From Deltaproteobacteria bacterium (GTDB taxonomy: Bacteria; Desulfobacterota; Desulfobaccia; Desulfobaccales; 0-14-0-80-60-11), in contig JAMCQY010000208.1 of NCBI GenBank assembly GCA_023381945.1, forward strand, positions 1-12,053: DNA of 12,053 bases, written 5' to 3'. The translations under genes and the position numbers were made by a program. The notes under the pieces were generated by a model. It was not told the DNA's origin, did no database searches, and was given only the letters and a program-made list of their open reading frames with translations. Of this stretch, positions 4,576 through 11,996 are shown piece by piece. The first letter of the stretch is position 1, and every line of letters begins with the position of its first letter.

Positions 4576-5307
4576 TTAGAAGTGGTAATTAGCCCGAGCC
4601 AGGACGGAATAGCTTTTGGCGTCGAAGTCGACATCCACCGGGAGGCCCGCGCTGGTAAACTCATATCTGGGGTTGAACCAGCGATAGCGGAAAGCGGCAT
4701 CCAGCGAGACATTCTTCAGAGCAAAAAAGCGGAGGCCGGTTTCCACTACCAAGGCAATGTCCGCAGAACTCGCAGAACCAAACCCGCCTACACTTTTGCT
4801 GCTGAAGACAATACCCGGACCTATCCCGAGATAGGGATGCAGCCGGCCAGTCGGCATTTCCGAATCCGGCAAAAAGCCATAATGTCCCATGAAGAGAAAG
4901 GTCAGGACGGCCATCGAGCCATCAATGTGGGCCAGTGTGTCTTTGCCAAACTGATCTCCCAAAGAGGCTGGCGTGACCGAGAGATATTGCTGCCGCCGAT
5001 CCATCCGGTTATAGGTAAAATCCACGGCAAATGAGAAGTATTTCATCCAGTGAGGCCAGTTATAGCCCCCAAACCCTTCGTTCACGAAGTCATAGCCCAG
5101 GGTGACACCCCCGATCACCGAGGGCTCGATGCTGGCGTTCTTAAAGGTTTCGGTGCTGCCATTAAGACTCAAATTGACGTCCGAGTTGCCGAAGAAATTC
5201 CCCCCGAGCTCGCCCCCTATCCACATGGCGGCGTGGGAGACCCCCGGCAGTAGAGTCATCGCGCTCACCAGTAAACCCACCATGATGAAATAATGCATTC
5301 TCTTCAC
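4576..5307 (-). CDS. Outer-membrane beta-barrel protein (OmpA/OMP_b-brl-like)
   Basis: The 243-residue protein has a signal peptide (1-26, cleavage after GVSHA), then alternating polar and aromatic strands ending in NYHF, where the terminal Phe is the usual BAM-complex sorting residue. The length and the strand-like segments (MWIGGELGGNFFG, YFSFAVDFTYN, LHPYLGIGPGIVFSS, NVSLDAAFRYRWFNP) suit a small eight-stranded barrel in the outer membrane. The GTG at 5307 is favoured because TAAGGGGG lies seven bases upstream; an ATG at 5298 would also keep the signal peptide. It is intact although flanked by gene remnants. Its substrate or role is unknown; a structural or adhesion function is possible. 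Confidence 0.78.
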   Translation of the reverse strand: MKRMHYFIMVGLLVSAMTLLPGVSHAAMWIGGELGGNFFGNSDVNLSLNGSTETFKNASIEPSVIGGVTLGYDFVNEGFGGYNWPHWMKYFSFAVDFTYNRMDRRQQYLSVTPASLGDQFGKDTLAHIDGSMAVLTFLFMGHYGFLPDSEMPTGRLHPYLGIGPGIVFSSKSVGGFGSASSADIALVVETGLRFFALKNVSLDAAFRYRWFNPRYEFTSAGLPVDVDFDAKSYSVLARANYHF

Positions 5308-5376
5308 ATCCTGCCCCCCTTATACGACTTTCGGTTTTCGGTTAACAGAAAGTGGCTAAATTGCCAAATTGCTAAA

Positions 5377-5401
5377 AGCTGACTGCTGAAAGCAGAGAGC
5401 T
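5377..5401 (-). terminator. Possible weak terminator after the amidohydrolase remnant
   Basis: On the minus strand AGCT-ctc-TGCT-ttc-AGCA-gtc-AGCT forms an interrupted hairpin followed by TTT. It lies five bases after the amidohydrolase stop. The stem is short, with an internal loop, and the T-run is brief. Confidence 0.3.
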
Positions 5402-5405
5402 TCCT

Positions 5406-5933
5406 TCAGGACATCTGGCTTTTAAAAATCTTTCCTTCCTTCATGATGAGGCTGAAGTGGGTTTCCGGGTCTTGCAGCAACCCCAGGTCCTCCAGGGGAT
5501 TGCCGTCAATCACCAATAAATCGGCATAGGCGCCGGGGGCAATGACCCCGATCCGGCCGGTCAGGTTGAATAATTCGGCGCACCGGATGGTGGCCGCCTG
5601 AATGACCTCCGCCGGTTGCTGCACCTCCCGGCGCAGACCGAACTCCAGGGACTGATGGCAGTGCATGGGGCCGATGAGGTCGGTGCCGAAGGCGATTTGG
5701 GCGCCTTGCTGCTGAGCCGCTTCCAGGGCACCCAGGGCATGTTCGTGCAGCTCCTTCACCTTGCCGAGTTGGTCCGGCGGAAATCCCGATTCCTTACCCT
5801 CGCGGATCAGCATCTCGAAGGTCACCAGGGTCGGCACGAAAAAGGCCTGTTTTTTTACCAGCAGGTCGAGGGTCTCCTGATCGATAAGATTGCCGTGCTC
5901 AACGGACCGGACCCCGGCCCTCTCCCCATTGCG
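5406..5933 (-). pseudogene. Metal-dependent amidohydrolase, N-terminally truncated
   Basis: About 175 residues match the C-terminal half of amidohydrolase-superfamily enzymes of the imidazolonepropionase/prolidase-like group. They include AGVRSVEHGNLIDQETLDLL with a metal-ligand His, IAFGTDLIGPMHCHQSLEF with the catalytic Asp, and the final strand motif GVIAPGAYADLLVIDGNPLE. Full-length relatives have roughly 400-430 residues. The N-terminal half, with the HxH metal motif and the bridging Lys, is missing. The similarity stops abruptly near 5933, where the opposite strand becomes a histidine kinase fragment, also missing its N-terminal side. An ORF can be drawn to a start at 5969, but the first 12 or so residues look unrelated. 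The product should be inactive. Confidence 0.82.
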
Positions 5934-5944
5934 GCCAGGCTCTC

Positions 5945-6262
5945 GTCCCGGAGTTGCTGATCCAACCATTGGTCGAGAATGCCATCAAGTACGGCATGAA
6001 AACCTCACCGCTGCCCTTGCGGATTGCCATAACCTGCACCTTGACCGATAAGAGGTTGGAAGTTGAGGTCGCCAATACAGGGGAATGGGTTAGAAAGAAG
6101 GAATACAGCCGCAATGAGAACGGCATCGGCTTGAAGAACCTGCGCCAAAGGCTGGAGCTGCTGTACCCGGGCTATTCCAGTTTGACGCTGGACACCCGGG
6201 AAGGGTGGATCATTGCCAAGGTGAAACTGCCTTTATCGGGGGCTGATGCGGATGCCCACTGA
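5945..6262 (+). pseudogene. LytS/YehU-type sensor histidine kinase, C-terminal ATPase fragment
   Basis: The frame encodes the ATP-binding domain of a LytS-family kinase: the N box VPELLIQPLVENAIKYG at the start and the G box NENGIGLKNLRQRLELLYPG, ending in WIIAKVKLPL. The sensor part, the membrane segments and the phospho-accepting His box (normally just upstream) are absent, because the frame enters a different gene remnant on the other strand before about 5940. An apparent TTG start at 5954 has no convincing ribosome binding site and is probably an artefact of the junction. The gene ends overlapping the start of a LytTR response regulator, the usual pairing, so this was once a two-component operon. 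Confidence 0.83.
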
Positions 6263-7009
6263 CACCGGAAGTTTGCAAACCCTGATTGTTGACGATGAGC
6301 GGCTGGCCAGGGAAAATCTGCGAGGTCTGCTGGCGCCCATGAGGAGATCCTGATTATTGGCGAAGCGCGCAATGCCGAAGAAGCCCGCCTGATGATCGCC
6401 GCTCAACGTCCCGACCTGGTTTTTCTGGACATTCAGATGCCAGGCGGCTCAGGGTTCGACCTGTTGGAGCGACTCGAATTCCCCCCGCCCATCATCTTTG
6501 TCACGGCCTTCGATAATTACGCCATTCGGGCTTTTGAAGTCAACGCCCTGGATTATCTGCTGAAGCCGGTGGAACCGGAACGGCTGGCCAGGACGATAGC
6601 GCGGGTGAAAAAGAGAGATACTGGACCGGAGGAGGCAGCCGGCCTGCTCCGCGGCACGGATCGCGTCTTTTTAGATGCCGGCCGGCAGGCGGTCTTTTTG
6701 GAGGTCGCGGAAATCGCCGCCATCCGGGCCGCAGGAAATTACACCCAGGTAATCGCCGGCAACGGCCGCAGCTACCTGGTGCGCATTCCGCTTCACAATT
6801 GGGAAGCGAGACTGCCGGCTAAGGTTTTTGTCCTGCTGGACCGCTCCCTGCTGATCAACCGGTCCCAAATCAAGCGCTATGTCCTGCAAACCCGCGCGGC
6901 CGAACTCTACCTGGGCGGCATTGCTCAACCCTTTCTCCTTGGACGCCAGGGTCTTCGACGATTCAAGGAAAAGGTCCTGCCTTATACAAATGCAACAACC
7001 TGTTTTTAG
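6246..7009 (+). pseudogene. LytTR-family response regulator with a frameshift
   Basis: Translation from ATG 6246 or 6252 gives the receiver start TLIVDDERLARENLRGLLAP and then stops early. The rest of the receiver continues in another frame from HEEILIIGEARNAEEA. One missing C in the CCC run at 6336-6338 explains this exactly. The restored protein is about 252 residues, normal for the family. The receiver has the phospho-acceptor Asp in LVFLDIQMPGG, the Thr in FVTAFD and the Lys in LLKPVEPE. A LytTR DNA-binding domain follows (from about RVFLDAGRQAVFLEV to RFKEKVL). It overlaps the kinase fragment upstream. An open frame from ATG 6392 would give 205 residues lacking the acidic pocket. The lesion may be a real mutation or a sequencing error. 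Confidence 0.85.
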
Positions 7010-7379
7010 CTATTTCAGGTCTGCCTCGACTTTGCCATGCCTTAACTTCGCTACATGTTTTGGCCACTTCAACCCAAACAGATGTGCTTCTTCGGTTTCG
7101 GCGCCTCCTTATGAAAATTGGGGTTCACTGTTCATGAAGGTTGACAATGAGGGAATCTTGATTCAAACAGGGGGTGTGCATCGTTGACCCGAGGTCCAGG
7201 CCAAGTCATAGCCGTTTCGGTCCTGGAAGGAAATTGGGGCCAGCTTGTAATAGCGGCATACGGTCCGGAGCACTTTTCGCACCGTTTTAGGCGTCATTAG
7301 TGTCAGGTCTCGATGTTTTATGAAGCTTAATCTTTTATTCTTCTCTTTGATCAGGGGCTTATCTCAAAAGGTGAGCCTC
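7010..7379. other. 370-bp interval without a convincing gene, probably degenerate
   Basis: No ORF here has a good start, ribosome binding site and recognisable family. On the minus strand two short stretches look protein-like: MTPKTVRKVLRTVCRYYK and onward (7297-7163, 44 residues), and EEAHLFGLKWPKHVAKLRHG in a frame that is broken by a stop (about 7116-7010). They could be remnants of lost genes, in keeping with the broken genes to the left. No tRNA, terminator or long repeat was seen. Confidence 0.4.
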
Positions 7380-8153
7380 CTAAATCATCCCTCTCAGCTT
7401 GGCCCAGGCCAGGCCCAGATATTCATGCAGGACAAATTCCATTAGATAGAGGCCATCAATGGTGGGAAAGAAATCCACGATCCTCCAATACGGCGCCTCT
7501 GCGACCATGGGGCCCGCCGGGGCGGCCTCCGGTGACAGCCCCTGTTTACGGAACAACAGCATAGCCCGGGGTAAATGGGAGGCCGAGGTCACCAAGAAAA
7601 ATTCTTCCCGGCCGACCAGGGGTTTAATCAGGCGAGCCTGTTCCTCGGTGTCCCGGGAAGCGGATTCCTGGATGATATCTGCCGGATTCACCCCCATGAT
7701 CAGGGCTATCCTGGCCATGTTCCGGGACTCAGGGATCGGGTCATCCCCCCCGCCGCCCGACAGAATTAGCTTTCGGCCCGGCTTGGCCTTGTAAAGCCTG
7801 ACCCCCTCCAGCACACGATAAAGCGATTCGGCCCTGATCTGAGAGGTCACGGGCAGTTTTGGGTCACTGATATGGCCTCCGCCCAGGACCACGATATACT
7901 TAGCCGTTGATCCTCCGGGGCCGGCCGCCGGATCAAGAACCGGCGGATACTTTTGTTCCAGCGACTGCGCCAGCAGACCTGGGACAAAGGAATAACTAAA
8001 AATCAAGAAGAGACCGGTACCAAGGCTTACCAGGATCTTGCCGGTTTTTTGGCGGCGGGTGAACCACAGGAAGGCCAGTCCCAGGAGGAGAAATTCCAAG
8101 CACAGAGGTACCGGATAAAACAGCGGAGCCACGATCTTTTTAAAGAAAAACAA
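7380..8153 (-). CDS. elyC: ElyC-like DUF218/YdcF-family envelope protein
   Basis: The 257-residue protein has two N-terminal membrane helices (about 9-31 and 37-60), then a DUF218 domain (85-250) with KYIVVLGGGHISD, KLILSGGGGDDPIPES, ESASRDTEEQA and FLVTSASHLPRAMLLFRKQG. The length, the N-terminal pattern FFFKKIVAPLFYPVPL and the second segment RRQKTGKILVSLG match E. coli ElyC (YcbC, 259 residues), an inner-membrane factor needed for peptidoglycan synthesis and envelope integrity, probably acting on undecaprenyl-phosphate supply. I chose the TTG start at 8153 because AGGAG lies seven bases upstream and it matches the family start. It is 52 bp downstream of dnaE on the same strand and may be co-transcribed. 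The exact ortholog is less certain than the family. Confidence 0.85.
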   Translation of the reverse strand: MFFFKKIVAPLFYPVPLCLEFLLLGLAFLWFTRRQKTGKILVSLGTGLFLIFSYSFVPGLLAQSLEQKYPPVLDPAAGPGGSTAKYIVVLGGGHISDPKLPVTSQIRAESLYRVLEGVRLYKAKPGRKLILSGGGGDDPIPESRNMARIALIMGVNPADIIQESASRDTEEQARLIKPLVGREEFFLVTSASHLPRAMLLFRKQGLSPEAAPAGPMVAEAPYWRIVDFFPTIDGLYLMEFVLHEYLGLAWAKLRGMI

Positions 8154-8205
8154 TTTTTTGCTCCTGAATGCTCAAGTGGAAGGTAAGGGAGCGCCCACAG
8201 AACGA

Positions 8206-11200
8206 TTAAATGCTTAACGCCGGATAGCCCAGCAGACGGTTGACCTCCTCCATCAGGTGGGCTGAAGGGGTGAGACCCAAATCCGGGGGCAAGGCCAAGA
8301 CGGCTTCCTCGCCGGGGTGAAGGAAATAAAGGAAGGCTGGCACCGGTCCGGCATGCCTGTGAAGAATTTCTTTGAGCTGGACCAACTGCTCCTTCGTTAC
8401 TGCTGCGGCCCGCAGGCGCAAATCAAGCCGGGCCGGCCAGGGAGGCAGGGCGGTCTCCAGCGGGGCGATCTCCTGCACCCGGAGTTTGGGCCCGTTTTCT
8501 TCCTGTATGAGGTTGCCCTTCACCCACAGGGGCAGGCTTTCCCGGTGCAGCAAGGCCTCGGCCTTTTCGTAGACATCCGAGAAGATCAGCGCCTCGATGC
8601 TGCCGGCCAGATCTTCCAGGGTGCAGATGGCCAACCGGCCGCCCCTTTTCCCGACCTTCTCCTTCAGGGCGGTGACCACTGCCCCCAGGGCCACTTCCTG
8701 GCCGTCGGCGACTTCGGTCAGGTCGGCGGTGGTAATCCTGACCCGGGTCTTGAGCAGGGTGCGGTAGGCGTCCAGAGGATGGCCGGAGAGGTAGACCCCC
8801 AGCGCCTCCTTTTCCCGGGCCAGCTTGACGTTTTTCTCCCAGGGCTCCGCCTCCGGCAGCCAGTCGTCATCACCTTGAGAAACCTCCAAGCCCCCAAACA
8901 TGGACATCTGCTTGCTTGCCTGCTGGCGCTTCAAGTTTTGAGTCTTTTCCAGGGCCTCATCCAGGCCGGCCATGAGGCGGGAGCGCCGGGGCTGCACCGT
9001 GTCGAAGGCCCCGGCTTGAATCAGCGACTCCAGGACCTTGCGGTTCACCTTGTTGAGGCTGATGCGCACCAGGAAATCCCGGAAGCCCTCGAAGCGGTTC
9101 GGCCCCCGGGCCGCCAGAATCTCCTGAATGGCCCCGGTGCCAACGTTTTTGACCCCGGCCAGACCGTAGCGCACCTTGCCGTCTTCCACCGTGAAGTCGC
9201 GATCGCTCCGGTTGATGTCGGGCGGCAGCAGTTCAATCCCCTGGTCCCGGGCTTCCATGATGTGCTTGGCCAGGGAGACCGTGTTATTGATTTCGCTATT
9301 AAGAACCGCAGCCAAAAACTCCAGGGGATAGTGGGCCTTGAGATAGGCGGTCTGATAGGCCACCAGGGCGTAAGCGGCACTGTGGGACTTATTGAAGCCG
9401 TAGCCGGCGAATTTTTCAATCAGGTTGAATAATTCCGTGGCCTTGGCCTTAGCTACTCCCCGCTCCACCGCGCCGGACACGAAGCGGTCCCGCTGGGAGG
9501 CCATAACCGCCGGGTCCTTCTTGCCCATGGCCCGGCGCAGCAGGTCGGCCTCGGCCAGGGAGAAGCCGGAGACCGCCGCGGCGATCTGCATCACCTGCTC
9601 CTGGTAGAGAATGACCCCGTAGGTCTCTTGCAGAATGGGCTCCATCTGGGGCAGGAAATATTCCACCTTGGCCTCGCCGTGCTTGCGCTTCACGTAGTCG
9701 TCGTGCATGCCAGTTTCCATGGGGCCCGGCCGGTACAGGGCCACCAGGGCGATGATGTCCTCGAAGACCGAAGGCTTGAGGCGCACCATCAAGGCCCGCA
9801 TGCCGCCGCTTTCCAACTGGAAGACCCCGGCGGTGTTGGCGGCCTGGAGCAACTGGAAGCTGGCGGCATCGTCCAGGGGGATGGCATGGATGTCGAAGTC
9901 GGCTTGGTGATTCTTCCTGATCAGCCGCATCGCCTGATCGATGACGGTGAGGGTGCGCAGGCCCAGAAAGTCGAACTTCACCAGGCCCACCTTCTCCACG
10001 CCCTTCATGTCGAACTGGGTGACCAGTTCCCCCTTATTATCCTTGTATAAGGGAAGGTAATCGATCAGGGGGCGGTCGGCGATGACCACCGCTGAGGCGT
10101 GCGTGGAGGAATGGCGCGGCAACCCTTCCAGAACCCCGGCAATGTCCAGGACATCTTTGACCGTTGGGGTGTTGTCGCGCAACTCTCTGAGGCGCGGCTC
10201 CATCTCCAGGGCCTGGGCCAGGGTGATTCCCAATTTTTCCGGCACCAGTTTGGCGATCTTGTCCACTTCCGGGTAAGGCACTTCCAGGACCCGGCCCACA
10301 TCCCGGATCACCTGGCGGGTCTTCATGCTCCCGAAGGTGGTGATGTGGGCGACATTCGGCCAGCCGTAGGTCTTGGAGACATAGTCGATGATCTCGCCCC
10401 GGCGTTCATAACAGAAGTCCACGTCAATATCCGGCGGACTTACCCGTTCCGGATTGAGGAAGCGCTCGAAGAAGAGGCCGTAGGCCAGGGGATCCAGGTC
10501 GGTGATGCTTAGGGAGTAAGCCACCAGGCTGCCCGCGGCGGAGCCGCGGCCCGGACCTACGGGAATATGCTTTTTTTTGGCGTGGCTGATGATGTCGGTC
10601 ATTACCAGAAAATAGCCGGCAAAGCCCATCTTCACCAAGACGCCGATCTCGTATTCCAAGCGCTGCCAGTAGGCCTCTTCTGGCGGGCGGGCATGGGCGG
10701 CCGGGGCCGCCAGGCGGCCCTTGAGCCCCTCTCTGGCCCGCTCGATTAGAAGATCTTCGATGTTTCGCCCCTGCACCTGTGGGTACAACGGAAAATGCAA
10801 GGTGCCCAAATCGAGGCTAACGTCGCAACGGGCCGCGATCTCGGCCGTGGCCGCCAGGGCCGCGGACTGGGGGATGGACCGGGCCATCTCTTCCGGGCTT
10901 TTGAAATAGAGCTGATCGGTCTGGAACTTCATGCGGCTGGCGCTGTTCACGGTCTTGCCGGTCTGGATGCAGAGCAGGGCATCCTGGGCCCGGGCGTGTT
11001 CGGGCTTCAGGTAATGCACGTCATTGGTGGCCACCAGGGGCAGACCCCAACGGGGAGCCAGCTCGAACAAGGCCTCATTAACCTTATGCTGGTCGGGCAG
11101 TTCGTTCGCCTGGACTTCCAGATAGAAGCGCCCGGGGAAGATCTCGGCATATTCCCGGGCTGCGGTCTCAGCGCCTTCGGGATCGTCGTTCATCAGGCGC

Positions 11201-11640
11201 TGGGCCACCTTGCCATGGAGGCAGGCCGACAGGGCGATGAGACCGCCGTTCAGCTCCTGCAAGAGTTCCTGGTCCACCCGGGGACGGTAATAGAAACCTT
11301 CCAGGTAGGCCTGGGTCACCAGCCGGATAAGATTTTTATAGCCTTCATTATTTTCCGCCAGCAACACCAGATGGTTATGGTCCCCCTTGCCCTTGCGGTC
11401 GTGCCGGGACCCCGGGGCCACGTAGACCTCGCACCCCAGGATCGGCTTGATGCCCGCCGCCTTGGCCTTCTGATAGAAATCCAGGACCCCGAAGAGCGAA
11501 CCGTGGTCGGTGATGGCCACCGCCGGCATCTCAAAGGCTGCCGCCTGGGTTAGCAGGTCCTTGATACGCACTGCACCGTCCAACAGACTGTAGGCGGTGT
11601 GGACGTGAAGATGAACGAACTCCGATTCGGACATGGTCAT
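8206..11640 (-). CDS. dnaE: DNA polymerase III alpha subunit
   Basis: The 1144-residue protein is a complete DnaE, the replicative polymerase. Domains in order: PHP (about 5-290, HLHVHT and AITDHGS); polymerase core with GPGRGSAAGSLVAY (362-375), the catalytic acidic motif PDIDVDF (D404, D406) and the third Asp in KFDFLGLRTL (D557); YQEQVMQIA and LLRRAMGKKD in the fingers; a helix-hairpin-helix region (about 820-870); an internal beta-clamp-binding motif QMSMF (911-915); and an OB fold (about 980-1060). Unlike E. coli DnaE, the PHP metal residues look preserved. The length is close to the usual 1160. ATG 11640 and ATG 11634 are both possible starts; neither has a strong ribosome binding site. 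Transcription probably starts from the extended -10 promoter just upstream. Confidence 0.98.
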   Translation of the reverse strand: MTMSESEFVHLHVHTAYSLLDGAVRIKDLLTQAAAFEMPAVAITDHGSLFGVLDFYQKAKAAGIKPILGCEVYVAPGSRHDRKGKGDHNHLVLLAENNEGYKNLIRLVTQAYLEGFYYRPRVDQELLQELNGGLIALSACLHGKVAQRLMNDDPEGAETAAREYAEIFPGRFYLEVQANELPDQHKVNEALFELAPRWGLPLVATNDVHYLKPEHARAQDALLCIQTGKTVNSASRMKFQTDQLYFKSPEEMARSIPQSAALAATAEIAARCDVSLDLGTLHFPLYPQVQGRNIEDLLIERAREGLKGRLAAPAAHARPPEEAYWQRLEYEIGVLVKMGFAGYFLVMTDIISHAKKKHIPVGPGRGSAAGSLVAYSLSITDLDPLAYGLFFERFLNPERVSPPDIDVDFCYERRGEIIDYVSKTYGWPNVAHITTFGSMKTRQVIRDVGRVLEVPYPEVDKIAKLVPEKLGITLAQALEMEPRLRELRDNTPTVKDVLDIAGVLEGLPRHSSTHASAVVIADRPLIDYLPLYKDNKGELVTQFDMKGVEKVGLVKFDFLGLRTLTVIDQAMRLIRKNHQADFDIHAIPLDDAASFQLLQAANTAGVFQLESGGMRALMVRLKPSVFEDIIALVALYRPGPMETGMHDDYVKRKHGEAKVEYFLPQMEPILQETYGVILYQEQVMQIAAAVSGFSLAEADLLRRAMGKKDPAVMASQRDRFVSGAVERGVAKAKATELFNLIEKFAGYGFNKSHSAAYALVAYQTAYLKAHYPLEFLAAVLNSEINNTVSLAKHIMEARDQGIELLPPDINRSDRDFTVEDGKVRYGLAGVKNVGTGAIQEILAARGPNRFEGFRDFLVRISLNKVNRKVLESLIQAGAFDTVQPRRSRLMAGLDEALEKTQNLKRQQASKQMSMFGGLEVSQGDDDWLPEAEPWEKNVKLAREKEALGVYLSGHPLDAYRTLLKTRVRITTADLTEVADGQEVALGAVVTALKEKVGKRGGRLAICTLEDLAGSIEALIFSDVYEKAEALLHRESLPLWVKGNLIQEENGPKLRVQEIAPLETALPPWPARLDLRLRAAAVTKEQLVQLKEILHRHAGPVPAFLYFLHPGEEAVLALPPDLGLTPSAHLMEEVNRLLGYPALSI

Positions 11641-11666
11641 CCCGTGGTAAAGATTAACCTTTTAGA

Positions 11667-11675
11667 ATTATAACA
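11667..11675 (-). promoter_or_regulatory. Extended -10 promoter of dnaE
   Basis: On the minus strand TGTTATAAT (11675-11667) is a perfect extended -10 (TGnTATAAT), about 27 nt before the ATG at 11640. No good -35 lies at the normal distance, which is acceptable for extended -10 promoters. The leader would be about 20 nt. Confidence 0.6.
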
Positions 11676-11713
11676 AAATTTGTGTTGAGAGGGAATGTCG
11701 CCGCTGTAAGCAA

Positions 11714-11729
11714 GGCCCCTACGGGGGCC
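11714..11729 (+). repeat. GC hairpin with a UACG tetraloop upstream of dnaE
   Basis: GGCCCC (11714-11719), TACG, GGGGCC (11724-11729). If transcribed on the plus strand the loop is C(UACG)G, a very stable UNCG tetraloop. There is no T-run after it. It lies upstream of the dnaE promoter, outside the dnaE transcript. Confidence 0.55.
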
Positions 11730-11745
11730 GATCAATCTGGATGAG

Positions 11746-11767
11746 GGACCGGACCTTGATCCGGTCC
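11746..11767. repeat. Second GC hairpin upstream of dnaE
   Basis: GGACCGGA (11746-11753), a six-base loop, TCCGGTCC (11760-11767), a perfect 8-bp stem 16 bp from the preceding hairpin. There is no T-run, so a classical terminator is unlikely; a regulatory RNA remnant, an attenuated terminator or a nucleoprotein site are open options. Confidence 0.5.
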
Positions 11768-11996
11768 GACCGCGACCATGATACCTCGAACAGCCTGCGG
11801 GGGGCAAGGAGGAAGTGGGGTTAGCCCAGGGCAATCGCATGTATATTTGGCATGGAATATGATCCGATCGAAATTGCCGGGATTATAACGAATTGACTTG
11901 ATAAAAGTAACTGTCTGGAATAGTTAGATAATTCTAGACTTTTACTAGATTTTATGGTAACCACCTAAAAAACTATAATTTTTAGGAGGTTACGCC
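11768..11996. other. Non-coding interval between dnaE and the last gene
   Basis: The interval turns AT-rich after about 11830. No supported ORF is present. It holds an imperfect inverted repeat, GTCTGGAAT (11913-11921) with ATTCTAGAC (11931-11939, one G-T pair), flanked after a bulge by TAAAA (11902-11906) and TTTTA (11940-11944), and nearer the last gene a 14-bp hairpin listed separately. If the last gene is a transposase, the left end of the insertion sequence should be in this interval; I could not identify it without the right end. Confidence 0.4.
11958..11992 (+). promoter_or_regulatory. Hairpin sequestering the ribosome binding site of the last gene
   Basis: TAACCACCTAAAAA (11958-11971) and TTTTTAGGAGGTTA (11979-11992) pair at 13 of 14 positions around a seven-base loop. 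The right arm contains the whole AGGAGG ribosome binding site (11984-11989), seven bases before the ATG at 11997. A stem of this length should strongly limit translation initiation. Insertion sequences commonly use such hairpins to block transposase synthesis from outside transcripts. Confidence 0.65.

Noticed and set aside
8317..9432. 371-codon open frame on the plus strand
   Set aside because: It lies wholly antisense to dnaE, is a by-product of GC-rich codon use, and shows no domain or ribosome binding site.
10795..11553. 252-codon open frame on the plus strand
   Set aside because: Antisense to the PHP and N-terminal part of dnaE, with no recognisable motifs.
11637..11840. 67-codon minus-strand frame upstream of dnaE
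   Set aside because: It covers the hairpins and the dnaE promoter, has no family resemblance and no good ribosome binding site.
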